A stretch of 64,000 nt of DNA from Corynebacterium jeikeium (GCF_000738265.1 NZ_JFCQ01000001.1:186001-250000); one strand, 5' to 3'. Shown: positions 9,094-17,934, counted from the first letter of the stretch. Notes: a model not told the origin generated them from the letters alone. A program made the numbers and translations.

Positions 9094-9597
9094 TCAGGAA
9101 AGCACCACGCGCTCACCCACGCTGGGCCTCCAATACGCTGCCTCGGCTGCGGTGATGGACTTGAGCTCGCGCGGTGTGATCTGGGACAGGGCGTCAATAT
9201 AAGAAGGAACAATATCCCGCGGCAGCCTTAAACCGACCGTGAGGTGCGGCACCCAGCGCGGACCGCGACCATCGGAATTCAGCGCGCTGAGCTCGCGGGC
9301 GGCATTCTCCAGCTCGTCCGTGGCTTCGAGCAGCCACGCTACGGTCTGCTTCTTGCCTGTGCCGAAGACGACCACGCCCCGGCGACTGAGCTCCGAGGGC
9401 ACGGCGGAAGGCAGGATCTCGCGGGCGCGCTCCACGACGTGCGGGGCCATGTTCGGGGAGAACGTGACCGTGATATGCGGGGTCTGCCGCTGGGGCGGGA
9501 ATCCGCGGGCGGCGAGCTCGTCGAAGATCCCGCGGATGGTGGCGCACTGCTCAGCGGGCAGGTTCAGCAGGATGTTCTCAGGGGAATTGACAGACAT
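9094..9597 (-). CDS. 2'-5' RNA ligase / LigT-like 2H phosphoesterase
   Basis: A 167-residue protein with both HxTx signatures of the 2H phosphoesterase superfamily: HITVTF at residues 41-46 and HLTVGL at residues 118-123. These histidines form the catalytic pair in RNA ligases and cyclic phosphodiesterases such as ThpR. The length suits the family. It is cytoplasmic, and the physiological RNA or nucleotide substrate is unknown. It is isolated, lying between the MFS carrier and the phosphoesterase gene, with 77 bp separating it from the latter. Confidence 0.8.
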   Translation of the reverse strand: MSVNSPENILLNLPAEQCATIRGIFDELAARGFPPQRQTPHITVTFSPNMAPHVVERAREILPSAVPSELSRRGVVVFGTGKKQTVAWLLEATDELENAARELSALNSDGRGPRWVPHLTVGLRLPRDIVPSYIDALSQITPRELKSITAAEAAYWRPSVGERVVLS

Positions 9598-9674
9598 TGC
9601 CCCCCTATCCTAACTGGCTGCACCGAGACCACCGGTGCGTCGCGCCGCTTGGCAGCACGCAACCCGGCGGCGCA

Positions 9675-11021
9675 CTACTTGAAGGACACGTACTCCGGCA
9701 GGTCGGCTGGCTTTTCCAGCGGCTGCTTCTTCGGGTTCATGTCCAGCCCCAGCTCCTTGGCGAAGACCAGACGGGTGGACTTGTAGACCCGTTCATCCGC
9801 CTCGTCCAGCTCGAACACGCGGGCGCCACGCAGGGTGTGCATGGACCAGGTGCCGTCTTTCAACCCGTAGGGGCCGAAACCGGTGCCCGGGCAGTAGCCC
9901 AGCTCTACGCCGAAGTAGTTGCCGTTAAACGAGTTGATGTGGTCGTGGCCGCAGTAGATGCCCAGCACATCGCCGCGCTCGCGGACGGCAGTGTAGATGC
10001 CGGGGTTGAAGGCGCCGACATAGACGTCCTCGTTCTTCACGCCTTCGATGCTGTGGCGCTTCTTCGCCTGACCGTGCTTGATCAGGTCGTTGTGGTACGG
10101 GCCGCCGAACCACATATCGCGGTGCTCGTATGTCGGGATGTGGAAGTACATCAGACCCGGGATCTTCTTGCCGTAGCGTTCCTCATAGCCCCGGGAGGTA
10201 TCGCGGTACCACTGGATCTGGTCACTGTGGATGTAGTCGTAGCCGGGGATCTCCTTCGTCTCCTGCCCCGCCAGCTCCTCGCCTATGTAATTGCCGGAGT
10301 CCAGCAGCCAGATGGCGAATGCTGGGTTCGGGTTTGCGTTGCCCTGTACCAGCAGGGATACGTTGGATTCGCCGTGGATCGGATCGTCGGCGACGTTAAG
10401 GTTGTACTTGTACTTGCGCACGAAGTTCAGCAGCGCGACCTCGTTGGCTTGGGTGCCGTCTTCCATCGAGTCTTCGTCGTGGTTACCGAAGGTGATGGCC
10501 CACGGGATCTTGCGGGATTCCATCGGCAGCACCACGTTGTTTACCGCCTGGAATGCCTGCTCGGTGGTCTTGGGCCCAGAGGAGATCACGTCGCCGTTGA
10601 TCAGCGCAAAGTCCGGCTTTTCCTGATCCAACACCTTGCCCATGAACTCGATGGTGCGACGATCAGTGAGGTGATCGTCTTGAGTGTCGTTGAACTGGAC
10701 GATCTTGAACTTGCCGTCGCCGTTGAACTTCAGCGGCATGTCTGCGCCGTTGCCGCCGCTGCCGCCGCCGTTGTTGCCGCCGCTGCCGCCGCCGTTGTTG
10801 TCGCCGCCGTTACCGCCGTTTCCGCGCCCCGGGCCGAAACTGGATCCTGCCAGCGAGCCTGCCGACGAGTTCCACCCCTGTGCCTGCGCAGCCGGGGCAA
10901 GTGCAGCGGTGACGCCCAGCGCCCCCGTTCCTGCCAAGAAGTTACGGCGATTCACATTGAACTGCTTGGACGCATTCTGGCCTTCCAGCTGCTGCGATTC
11001 TTTAGATGAATTACTAGACAA
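9675..11021 (-). CDS. Tat-exported metallophosphoesterase
   Basis: A 448-residue calcineurin-like phosphoesterase. A twin-arginine signal is present (NRRNFLAGTG, Arg25-Arg26, then a hydrophobic stretch and AQA cleavage region), so it is folded with metals before export. Residues ~60-95 are a Gly/Asn-rich tether with a repeated NNGGGSGG unit. The metal-binding blocks follow in order: FNDTQDDH, INGDVIS, FGNHDED and CGHDHINS. This is the complete dinuclear centre. It resembles the DUF4073/purple-acid-phosphatase-like secreted phosphatases that release phosphate from organic esters. The start is TTG 11021 with AAGGAA 10 nt upstream. No Pho-type regulatory site was recognised. Confidence 0.85.
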   Translation of the reverse strand: MSSNSSKESQQLEGQNASKQFNVNRRNFLAGTGALGVTAALAPAAQAQGWNSSAGSLAGSSFGPGRGNGGNGGDNNGGGSGGNNGGGSGGNGADMPLKFNGDGKFKIVQFNDTQDDHLTDRRTIEFMGKVLDQEKPDFALINGDVISSGPKTTEQAFQAVNNVVLPMESRKIPWAITFGNHDEDSMEDGTQANEVALLNFVRKYKYNLNVADDPIHGESNVSLLVQGNANPNPAFAIWLLDSGNYIGEELAGQETKEIPGYDYIHSDQIQWYRDTSRGYEERYGKKIPGLMYFHIPTYEHRDMWFGGPYHNDLIKHGQAKKRHSIEGVKNEDVYVGAFNPGIYTAVRERGDVLGIYCGHDHINSFNGNYFGVELGYCPGTGFGPYGLKDGTWSMHTLRGARVFELDEADERVYKSTRLVFAKELGLDMNPKKQPLEKPADLPEYVSFK

Positions 11022-11120
11022 GGTAATTGAGTTCCTTTTCCTGCGAGAATTGAACCATCACAAGTTATCGGCCGCAGGTAAGCGCGAGGTTGCCTAAAGA
11101 TGAATTCATAACAACCTCAC

Positions 11121-11170
11121 CGCTTGACCTTGCCGTTTGACCATTTCGCTTGACCTTGCCGTTGCGGCAA
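11121..11170 (+). promoter_or_regulatory. MerR-type operator/promoter with repeated TTGACCTTGCCGTT
   Basis: The 17-mer CGCTTGACCTTGCCGTT occurs at 11121-11137 and again at 11147-11163. The second copy continues into a perfect dyad TTGCCG-TTG-CGGCAA at 11156-11170, 17 bp upstream of the regulator start. GC-rich dyads next to TTGAC are the usual targets of TipA-like MerR proteins. The likely function is autoregulation. Confidence 0.6.
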
Positions 11171-11187
11171 CCGAAAGGATGTAGCCC

Positions 11188-11964
11188 ATGACCGAATACA
11201 CGATTGGTGATGCTGCAGATTTTTTGGGAGTGACGCCCAAAGCGTTGCGCCATTGGGATTCCATTGGGCTGCTCAGCCCACAGTGGCGCACATTGGGCGA
11301 CTACCGCCTCTATACCGAGGATGATCTGCGCATCGGCGCGGCCGTTGTGCTGTACCGGAACATGGGCTTCAAGCTGGCGGAGATCCCCGACCTGATTGAA
11401 GCACCTTCCGATGCTGCCCTTGGCCGTGCCCTCCGCGCCCACCGGGAAGCCTTGGCGCGCAAGCGCGACGAGGTGGAGAGCCAATTGCGTGCGGTCGAGG
11501 ATTTGATAACAACAACCCGAGTGGAGGGATACACCATGGAACAGATGGACAAGATCAAGCAGTACTTCGGCGAGAAAATGCCTGCCTACCAGGAGGAAGC
11601 TCGCGAACGTTGGGGCGACACCCCTGAATACCAGCAGTCTCAGGAAAAGCTGGCCTCTATGACCGACGGCGACTTCCAGGAGGTTAAGGCCGACCACGAC
11701 CGCTTCGTGGCGGATTTGGTGGCTGCCCGAGACGGTGGCGTCATACCCAATAGCGAGGAAGCACAAGAACTCGTGGAGCGGCACCGCGCAACGATCAACC
11801 AGTGGTACGAGGTTACGACCTCGCGGCAGCTGATCCTGGCGCGGATGTACGTAGGCGACGAGCGCTTTGCCGAGGCATACCAGGGTGCTCAGGATTACCT
11901 GCTCTCGCTGGTGGAGTACCGGGCGCAGCAGGAGGGAATCACAGACCCCAGTTGGGATGACTAG
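11188..11964 (+). CDS. MerR family regulator with TipAS ligand-binding domain
   Basis: 258 residues. Residues 1-70 are a MerR winged helix (YTIGDAADFLGVTPKALRHWD, then LLSPQWRTLGDYRLY). Residues 75-115 form the long dimerisation helix. From about residue 120 the TipAS-type globin-like domain follows (MEQMDKIKQYFGEKM, ARERWGDTPEYQQSQ, and the C-terminal VGDERFAEAYQG block). TipA proteins bind thiopeptides and other hydrophobic drugs and activate efflux or self-expression by twisting a suboptimal promoter spacer. A GAAAGGA sequence precedes the ATG. The DUF1275 membrane protein gene 61 bp downstream could be a target, though it has its own promoter-like sequence. Confidence 0.85.
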   Translation: MTEYTIGDAADFLGVTPKALRHWDSIGLLSPQWRTLGDYRLYTEDDLRIGAAVVLYRNMGFKLAEIPDLIEAPSDAALGRALRAHREALARKRDEVESQLRAVEDLITTTRVEGYTMEQMDKIKQYFGEKMPAYQEEARERWGDTPEYQQSQEKLASMTDGDFQEVKADHDRFVADLVAARDGGVIPNSEEAQELVERHRATINQWYEVTTSRQLILARMYVGDERFAEAYQGAQDYLLSLVEYRAQQEGITDPSWDD

Positions 11965-12025
11965 CTGAAGCAGCTAACCGGGACGACGAGGCGCCGAGCT
12001 GCACCATGGTTGCTACGATTGCGCC

Positions 12026-12703
12026 ATGAAAGGCTACCGCACCGGAGAACACGCACTGGCTATCTACTTATCCTCCATTGCAGGGTTCGTAGATACGCTG
12101 GGCTTTTTGTATCTGGGCGGGTACTTCCTATCTTTTATGTCGGGTAACACCACGCGCCTGACAGCGGCAGTGAATGCTGGGAAATGGGAGGTCGCGGCCA
12201 CTGCGGGCGGAGTGATGGTGCTGTTCCTGGTCGGCGTGGGGATTGGGGCGCTGATCAGTCAGCTGGGGCAGCGGTACTTGCCACGGACGCGAACGCGCGA
12301 GGCGATTCTGCTGTTCATCTGTGCCACCTCGACGATTGCCTCAGTAATGGTACTGACCGGGCACGAGCAGTGGGCGGTGTACAGCCTGTCGTTCACGGTT
12401 GGCGCTATGAATTCCACTTTCGAGCGCGACGGCGAAGTGAGTATTTCCCTGACATACATGACCGGCACGCTGGTGAAAATGTCTCAGCGGTTCGTGGCCG
12501 CACTCTTCGGCGGCCCGCACATGGATTGGCTGCGCTATTTCGCGCTGTGGATGTCACTTGCCTGCGGGGCACTGCTGGGCGGTTGGATGTATGTCCAGGT
12601 GGGCCTGCACGCAGTTCTGGTGGTGACGGGCATGCTGTACGCGGGAACGGCGGCGGCGCTGGCGTACCGCCAATGGCGGCGCAACCGTGGACTGGCGGTT
12701 TAG
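12026..12703 (+). CDS. YoaK/DUF1275 family membrane protein
   Basis: 225 residues with about six transmembrane helices and the DUF1275 signatures AGFVDTLGFLYLGGYFLSFMSGNTT and GAMNSTFERDGEVSISLTYMTGTLVKMSQ. The role of the family is unknown, though the fold suggests a small-molecule transporter. TACGAT at 12014-12019 ends 6 bp before the ATG, so the transcript would start at or next to the start codon. With no ribosome-binding site, leaderless translation is likely. It follows the TipA-like regulator on the same strand. Confidence 0.8.
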   Translation: MKGYRTGEHALAIYLSSIAGFVDTLGFLYLGGYFLSFMSGNTTRLTAAVNAGKWEVAATAGGVMVLFLVGVGIGALISQLGQRYLPRTRTREAILLFICATSTIASVMVLTGHEQWAVYSLSFTVGAMNSTFERDGEVSISLTYMTGTLVKMSQRFVAALFGGPHMDWLRYFALWMSLACGALLGGWMYVQVGLHAVLVVTGMLYAGTAAALAYRQWRRNRGLAV

Positions 12704-12730
12704 CGCTAGTGGACTAGAGCTCCCAGGGGT

Positions 12731-12970
12731 TCAAATATTGCACCCTCGCGGTTCGAAGTCCATCCTTACGTCCTCGAGGTCAATGTCCTCTTCCATTTGC
12801 AACCGCGAAGCCCAGCCTTCATTCGAGCCAGAGATCTTCCGGTAGTCATCAATGGATAGCAATACGAAGGCTGGCTCACCTCGATCTGTAATCACAACGG
12901 GCCCCTCACTGGCCTTCCTTTTCGCGTAACTCACATCCTGGTTGAACTCACGCGCGCTCACGCTAGTCAT
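12731..12970 (-). CDS. Phd/YefM family antitoxin without adjacent toxin
   Basis: 79 residues: MTSVSAREFNQDVSYAKRKA followed by GPVVITDRGEPAFVLLSIDDYRKI, the standard Phd/YefM N-terminal DNA-binding and dimerisation fold. The C-terminal region (MEEDIDLEDVRMDFEPR) would be the toxin-neutralising tail. The start is ATG 12970, with AGGAGG 6 nt upstream. The toxin normally follows directly, but only 27 bp separate the antitoxin stop from the end of the convergent DUF1275 gene. It therefore appears to be an orphan antitoxin, perhaps acting as a repressor or neutralising a toxin encoded elsewhere. Confidence 0.8.
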   Translation of the reverse strand: MTSVSAREFNQDVSYAKRKASEGPVVITDRGEPAFVLLSIDDYRKISGSNEGWASRLQMEEDIDLEDVRMDFEPRGCNI

Positions 12971-13064
12971 AGCCAACCTCCTGACGCAACAACGTAACTA
13001 CAAAATAGCGCGAAAAGTCTGGGCGTCTTTCATAACAAGTTAGAAACACCCTGTTTTTATCTTG

Positions 13065-13079
13065 GCAACACATCGTTGC
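13065..13079. promoter_or_regulatory. Dyad upstream of ABC exporter operon
   Basis: GCAAC-ACATC-GTTGC is a perfect 5-bp inverted repeat with a 5-bp centre, followed directly by TAAAGT, which could be the -10 box of the exporter operon. The TetR regulator at 15051 is the obvious candidate to bind it. The evidence is limited to symmetry and position. Confidence 0.35.
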
Positions 13080-13143
13080 TAAAGTCTGTGTAGCGACTGA
13101 TCAACCGCTCACCTCCCCAACCCCAACCCCAGGAATTTTCATC

Positions 13144-14292
13144 ATGTTTCTAGCCTTGCGCGAAATGCTTTTTGCGCGCACCCGCTTCCTTCTCATGAGC
13201 GTCGTGTTGGCGCTCATGTCCTTGCTGGTCGTCATCATCTCCGGCCTGACAGCCGGTCTGGTCAACGACGGCGTTTCCGGCTTGAAGGCAATGGATAGTG
13301 ACGTCATCGCTTTCGCCGATGGCACCCAGACCGATTCCGCCTTCACGCGCTCCGTCATCGACATTGCAGAGGCCGACAAGTTCTCCAACATCGACGGCGT
13401 TGAAGAGGCCGCCCCGCTGGGCCTCACCATCGCCAACGCTCACAACCAGGACGGCAAGGCGGTCGACCTCACCCTCCTCGGTGTAAAACCCGGCTCTTTC
13501 ATCGCACCAGAGGGCCTGCCAGAACAAAGCACCACTCCTAACGACGGCGCCCCGACCAAAACCAAGCACGAGATCGTCGTGTCCTCCACCCTCCAAGACG
13601 AAGGCATCAAAGAAGGCGACACCATCACGATCGATCGCCTGGAAATCCCGTTGAAAGTCGTTGGCTTCTCCGATGGCCAGCGCACTTTCGGCCACGTCGA
13701 TGCTGCCTACCTGCCCCTCGACGTCTGGCAGGAAATCCACGCCGGCGCACGTAAGGGTGAAAAGGTAAGCCCGGAGGCGTACAAGGAAATCTCCGTCATC
13801 GCCGCCCGCACACAGGACAAACCAGACACTGGAGCGCTCTCCGACGCCTCCGGCCTGGACGTCCGCACCCTCAAGGAAAGCTTCGATTCCTCCCCTGGCT
13901 ACACCGCCGAAATGATGACCCTTTCCATGATCAAATGGTTCCTCTACGTCATCGCCGCCCTGGTTACCGGCGCCTTCTTCCTGGTGTGGACCATCCAGCG
14001 CGCCGGCAACATCGCCGCACTGCGCGCGATGGGAGCCACGAAGGGCTTCCTGCTGCGCGACAGCCTGGGCCAAGCCGTCATCATTCTGGGTGCGTCCGTC
14101 ATCGTCGGTGCACTCATCGCCGTCGGCCTCGGGAGCCTCCTGGAAACCACGGCCATGCCCTACGCCACCGAACTCGGATCCGTCCTCAGCGGCAGCGCGA
14201 TCCTCTTCGTATCTGGCCTGATCGGCGCACTAATCGCCGTCGTCCGCGTCACCCGCACTAACCCGCTCGCAGCCCTAGGAGAAAACCGATGA
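13144..14292 (+). CDS. FtsX-like ABC transporter permease (HrtB/DevC type)
   Basis: 382 residues with the MacB/FtsX topology: one N-terminal helix (LLMSVVLALMSLLVVIISGL), a large extracytoplasmic domain (residues ~40-255) and three C-terminal helices, with the typical GNIAALRAMGATKGFLLRDSL coupling segment and a C-terminal TNPLAALGENR. The N-terminus (MFLALREMLFARTRFLLM) resembles HrtB haem exporters and related DevC permeases. The haem assignment is not secure because no ChrSA/HrrSA two-component genes are adjacent. The gene overlaps the ATPase gene by 4 bp (ATGA). A good AGGAATTTTC precedes the ATG. It probably exports a hydrophobic toxic compound. Confidence 0.75.
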   Translation: MFLALREMLFARTRFLLMSVVLALMSLLVVIISGLTAGLVNDGVSGLKAMDSDVIAFADGTQTDSAFTRSVIDIAEADKFSNIDGVEEAAPLGLTIANAHNQDGKAVDLTLLGVKPGSFIAPEGLPEQSTTPNDGAPTKTKHEIVVSSTLQDEGIKEGDTITIDRLEIPLKVVGFSDGQRTFGHVDAAYLPLDVWQEIHAGARKGEKVSPEAYKEISVIAARTQDKPDTGALSDASGLDVRTLKESFDSSPGYTAEMMTLSMIKWFLYVIAALVTGAFFLVWTIQRAGNIAALRAMGATKGFLLRDSLGQAVIILGASVIVGALIAVGLGSLLETTAMPYATELGSVLSGSAILFVSGLIGALIAVVRVTRTNPLAALGENR

Positions 14293-14996
14293 GCCCCACC
14301 CCGCACCTTCCCGCCCCGCACCTTCCCGCTCTGGAACTTAAAGACGTCACAGTGACCTACACCGACGGCGATTCCCAGATCACCGCGCTCGACCAGGTGA
14401 ACCTGACCGTCGAGCCCGGAGAGTTCGTCGCCGTGGTCGGCCCGTCCGGTTCAGGTAAGTCGACGCTGCTAGCCGTTGCTGGAGCGCTGACCAACCCGGC
14501 CGCGGGTGGCGTCACAATCGGCAACGAAGAAATCACCAACTACGACGACAAGGAACTAGCCCGCATTCGTCGCGACTACATCGGCTTCGTCTTCCAATCC
14601 TCCGGCAGTCTGCCGGGCGCCCTCACCGCCGAGGAACAACTTGAGCTCGCCGCGCGCGTTATGGGTAAGCACGGTCGTTACTCTGGTACGGAGCTGCTGG
14701 AAAAGGTTGGTATGACGCCCCGAGCTAAGCACCGTCCGGGAAATCTGTCGGGTGGCGAGCGTCAGCGGGTGGGCATTGCCCGAGCTCTCGTCGGCGACCC
14801 ACAGGTGTTGCTGGTCGACGAGCCCACCGCGGCTCTGGATCGCAAGAGATCACAAGAAATCGTGGAGCTGTTGGCCCGCGAATGTCACGAATTCAACGTC
14901 GCGGGCGTGATGGTCACTCACGATCACGAGGTCTTGAACCACTGCGACAAGGTCTACGAAATGGTCGACGGACGCCTGAGCGCTGCCTCCATCTAG
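14289..14996 (+). CDS. ABC transporter ATPase (HrtA/LolD type)
   Basis: 235 residues with a complete nucleotide-binding domain: Walker A GPSGSGKST (residues 51-59), Q-loop FVFQSSGSLPG, signature LSGGERQRVGIARAL, Walker B VLLVDEPTAALD and switch His in MVTHDHEV. This is the MacB/LolD/HrtA class, which partners FtsX-like permeases. The N-terminal PHLPAPHLPA is an imperfect duplication of a short PHLPA unit. Translationally coupled to the permease by a 4-bp overlap. The TetR gene follows 54 bp later. Confidence 0.85.
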   Translation: MSPTPHLPAPHLPALELKDVTVTYTDGDSQITALDQVNLTVEPGEFVAVVGPSGSGKSTLLAVAGALTNPAAGGVTIGNEEITNYDDKELARIRRDYIGFVFQSSGSLPGALTAEEQLELAARVMGKHGRYSGTELLEKVGMTPRAKHRPGNLSGGERQRVGIARALVGDPQVLLVDEPTAALDRKRSQEIVELLARECHEFNVAGVMVTHDHEVLNHCDKVYEMVDGRLSAASI

Positions 14997-15050
14997 GCAC
15001 CCAAATAGGCCTGTACGCAGGCCGAAAAGCGGGTAGTAAACTAGGGAACC

Positions 15051-15617
15051 ATGCCGAAGATCACGGAGACGACAGTAGCGGAGCACCGCGCGGTTCAGCA
15101 CCGCGCGGTGCTGGAGGCCGCCGAGCGGCTGATCGTTGCTGGCGGCGGCAAGGTTCCCTCACTGGCAGAGGTGGCAGCCGAGGTTGGCCTAGCCCGCCCC
15201 AGCGTCTACCGCTACGTCTCCTCCCAACATGATCTGATGGTTCAACTGCTGGTACTTAACAGCGAAACCTGGCATGACCAGCTGGAAGACAAGGTCAAGG
15301 CCGCTCCGCCAGAGCACGAAGAGCGCATCTGCGCCTATGTGGACGCGATGCTCGATCTCTTCGTTCACGGCTCCCACGGCCCCCTAATGGCCGCCGCCCA
15401 GCACTTCCCGGAAGCGTTCGCCGAGGAAAAGGTGCAGAAATCACACGCTGGTTTTAAGGAGATCGTGGATAGCTTCTGCCCCGGCGTTTCCTCCATCGAT
15501 ATTGGATTGCTGAATGCGGCGGTGGTGAGGGCGTCAGAAATGGCAAAAACCCCCGAAGACCTAGAACAGGCGACGGCAACACTGCACCGCATGGCGCGCG
15601 CGATCGTGTCGGGATAG
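15051..15617 (+). CDS. TetR family regulator of the ABC exporter
   Basis: 188 residues. The N-terminal helix-turn-helix spans about residues 14-58 (RAVLEAAERLIVAGG, PSLAEVAAEVGLARPSVYRYVSSQHDL). The C-terminal ligand domain is divergent, as usual. AGGGAACC lies just before the ATG, and TAGTAAACT upstream could be a -10 region. Position directly behind the permease-ATPase pair suggests local control of that operon, possibly through the dyad at 13065. Confidence 0.8.
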   Translation: MPKITETTVAEHRAVQHRAVLEAAERLIVAGGGKVPSLAEVAAEVGLARPSVYRYVSSQHDLMVQLLVLNSETWHDQLEDKVKAAPPEHEERICAYVDAMLDLFVHGSHGPLMAAAQHFPEAFAEEKVQKSHAGFKEIVDSFCPGVSSIDIGLLNAAVVRASEMAKTPEDLEQATATLHRMARAIVSG

Positions 15618-15688
15618 ACCGTCGCAACGAGCCCCCAATTCCTTAGTTCGGCGGGGACAATCCCCGGCGACGTTGTACGCTTAACCTC

Positions 15689-16315
15689 ATGCGAAATCGC
15701 CTTGTTGCACTCTCCGTTGCCGCATTGACGGCCCTCTCGCTTGCAGCCTGTTCGGATGATGAGAATCCACCTGAGCAGAGCGCGGCTCAGTCTTCGAAGG
15801 AGTCTGGCGAAACTTCCGCCGCCGAAGGACAAGGAGACACTTCGGAAGAAGGGCAAGATGATGAGGCCGCAGATAACACAGATAACAAGGCCAAAAAGCG
15901 CCCCAATCCCACGGCACCAAGCACTCCGAAGCCCGATAAGGTCGAGCTCGCTCCGAATGAAGCAGCCCTGGAGGGCGAGCTGATGAAGGTGCGTTTCAGC
16001 GACATGACCCCACCGGAGGACTTCGCACGTGTGGCGGACATCGTGGACGATAGCGTGGTCTACTACGCGATCAAGCTCGACCCGAAGAAGCCCGTGACGG
16101 CGAAGTTGGGGGCGGGCATTGGCACCCAGACTCCCGAATGGGCCATCGTTGGCAGCAGCAGTATGCCGAATGAAATGAACTGGGACTCTATGGTCGGGCG
16201 TAAGATCCGCGCCATCGCGCACAGGGATAACATGACCTTCGCGACGGACCCATCCGCTCCCCCGACGGCGGTGACGGTCGAGAACTCGGACTACAAGCCA
16301 GAGATCCTCGACTAA
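15689..16315 (+). CDS. Lipoprotein with acidic linker, unknown function
   Basis: 208 residues. The signal peptide ends in the lipobox LSLAAC (Cys21). Residues 22-85 are a Ser/Glu/Asp/Gln-rich linker with a short KKRPNPTAPSTPKP stretch, and residues 90-208 look like a small beta-rich domain (FARVADIVDDSVVYYAIKLDP, GRKIRAIAHRDNM). No Cys occurs after the lipobox. I do not recognise the domain. No ribosome-binding site is visible before ATG 15689. TACGCT at 15675 would make the transcript nearly leaderless. Confidence 0.65.
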   Translation: MRNRLVALSVAALTALSLAACSDDENPPEQSAAQSSKESGETSAAEGQGDTSEEGQDDEAADNTDNKAKKRPNPTAPSTPKPDKVELAPNEAALEGELMKVRFSDMTPPEDFARVADIVDDSVVYYAIKLDPKKPVTAKLGAGIGTQTPEWAIVGSSSMPNEMNWDSMVGRKIRAIAHRDNMTFATDPSAPPTAVTVENSDYKPEILD

Positions 16316-16413
16316 GGGGTATGCCGCTATATTCCCATCAAGTTTTCGGCAGATGCATCCAGAGTTCATGAGATCATGTACCTGGAAAGCTGCTGGTTAC
16401 TCCGAGGTGAAAA

Positions 16414-17235
16414 ATGGGATTCCTATCTAAATTGCTCGGCCTGCAACAAGCCAAGCCGAAGCCGCAGAAACGCGAACCTGCACGCAAAAATGGTAACTTC
16501 CTGAAACCATGGCCCGCCAAACCACAAACTAAGATTCTGGAGTTACCCGGCGGGTTCGACCGCACGCTCTATGTTTACGATGACTCACCTTTCTCCACCG
16601 CCAAACGCGGCGACACTATTCAGGTTGAATTCTTCCCTGGCGAAGCAACTCTGTTGAGTAAAAAGTCAGGGTCGGCGGTGGATACCCATAAAGACGCGGC
16701 GGTTTGCCTGCTCCACAAGGGCCGGCCAGTCGGCGTGGTTTTCGACTATCGGAACGACGTTCGGCTCGCTTACGACAAAGGAATCCGGCTTTTGGCTACC
16801 GCAACGGTCGGCCGCCAATTACCTGATTATGGCAATATCCGCGCTCTAACTCTTCACCTTCCAACCAGCCGAAGCACTACTAGACAATTAATTGAGAACT
16901 ATGAGGTAAACAGCAAAGTTCCCAAGAGTGCACAAAGGATTCAATTTAACGAATGGGACGAGCAGGACTTCGAACAGCTCACTGGAAGAAGTAGTTGGGT
17001 CTTCGAAAATGCAAGATTGGAGTTTCTCCCTGTCCCCAAGGGATCATCCGCGAAGCCCCACATTCTTGCTTCCTCAGCGGAGGGGCGAAAGGTATTCCGT
17101 CTAACTGCACGTAACTCGGTCTACAAGGATGTAGCCTCAGCCATTGAATCCAGCGCAGAATTCCTGATTCTTGCTGAACGGCGAACTGCTGGAGATGGGC
17201 GAGTGGGCTACAACATCACACTCGCTCATTGGTAA
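16414..17235 (+). CDS. Hypothetical protein
   Basis: 273 residues starting at ATG 16414 behind GAGGTG. A basic N-terminus (residues 1-40, many Lys/Arg/Pro) is followed by an apparently globular alpha/beta region with segments such as RGDTIQVEFFPGEATLL, GRPVGVVFDYRND and a C-terminal RVGYNITLAHW. There is no signal peptide and no membrane segment. Codon usage is more AT-tolerant than in neighbouring genes, which may mean recent acquisition. I do not recognise a family. Confidence 0.6.
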   Translation: MGFLSKLLGLQQAKPKPQKREPARKNGNFLKPWPAKPQTKILELPGGFDRTLYVYDDSPFSTAKRGDTIQVEFFPGEATLLSKKSGSAVDTHKDAAVCLLHKGRPVGVVFDYRNDVRLAYDKGIRLLATATVGRQLPDYGNIRALTLHLPTSRSTTRQLIENYEVNSKVPKSAQRIQFNEWDEQDFEQLTGRSSWVFENARLEFLPVPKGSSAKPHILASSAEGRKVFRLTARNSVYKDVASAIESSAEFLILAERRTAGDGRVGYNITLAHW

Positions 17236-17304
17236 CAGGCTAGTTTTAAGTTTCCCTTCACCCTGACCAAGGGAGTTGGCCCCATATCCTTCACCACCCT
17301 CGCG

Positions 17305-17934
17305 TCACTTAGTGCCCAGCAACTCCCGGATGCTGACAACCGACCTCGACACCTTGCTCACGTCTCTGCCCTCGACGGTAGACGGCGGAGGATAGAGGGA
17401 AATGCCCTGTGACAGCGCCAACGGCGCCACCTCGTCTTGCCAGCCAGGCCAGCGCAGCCCCTCGAAAACCACCCCCAGTCCGCCGCCCAGCGCAGCCATA
17501 AGGAACGCCGAGTAGCCTCCACCGAGCCCGTCCCATGTGAGGGTGTCCGGCCCGAAGTAGCAGACTTCGCCGGGCGAGACACCCAGCGCGCCGCCGTCAA
17601 TGGCGAATAGGCCACCGAGGACGTCATGTCCGACGATGAGCGCACCAGGCGGTGCCGAAACGGAGCCTCCCAGCCCGTTTGTTTCAGCGATGCTAGGCAG
17701 GCTCTCACTACCGCCGCCGTACAGACGAACCCAGCCGTGCTCCGCGACGATACCGCCGGTGTGCAGCGCGACGGCTCCCATCATCGACGCGGCAGTGACC
17801 TGCAACTCCCACAGCGAACGCTGCCCTTGCTCTGAGGCGACGGACAGCGCGATAGCCTCAGATTCAGCTAACGCCTTCTGAAGGTGGGGCCAGGCCGGAT
17901 CGTCGACGGCGATGAGGCTTTCGGTGTCGCGCAT
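17305..17934 (-). CDS. DUF2625 family protein
   Basis: 209 residues matching DUF2625: RDTESLIAVDDPAWP at the start, LWELQVTAASMMGAVALHTGG, HGWVRLYGGG, GALIVGHDVLGGLFAIDGGALG and YFGPDTLTWDGLGGGYSAFL. The family function is unknown, and the protein is cytoplasmic. ATG 17934 is preferred because AAGGAG lies 6 nt upstream; an upstream GTG (17961) would add nine residues and overlap the stop of an upstream gene remnant. Confidence 0.8.
   Translation of the reverse strand: MRDTESLIAVDDPAWPHLQKALAESEAIALSVASEQGQRSLWELQVTAASMMGAVALHTGGIVAEHGWVRLYGGGSESLPSIAETNGLGGSVSAPPGALIVGHDVLGGLFAIDGGALGVSPGEVCYFGPDTLTWDGLGGGYSAFLMAALGGGLGVVFEGLRWPGWQDEVAPLALSQGISLYPPPSTVEGRDVSKVSRSVVSIRELLGTK

Noticed and set aside
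10741..10812. GCCGCCGTTGTTGCC-type repeats
   Set aside because: These encode the Gly/Asn-rich linker of the exported phosphoesterase and are ordinary low-complexity coding DNA.
13144..14996. Firm assignment of the ABC pair as the haem exporter HrtBA
   Set aside because: The fold and N-terminus fit, but the usual haem-responsive two-component genes are missing and a TetR gene is present, so only the transporter class is claimed.
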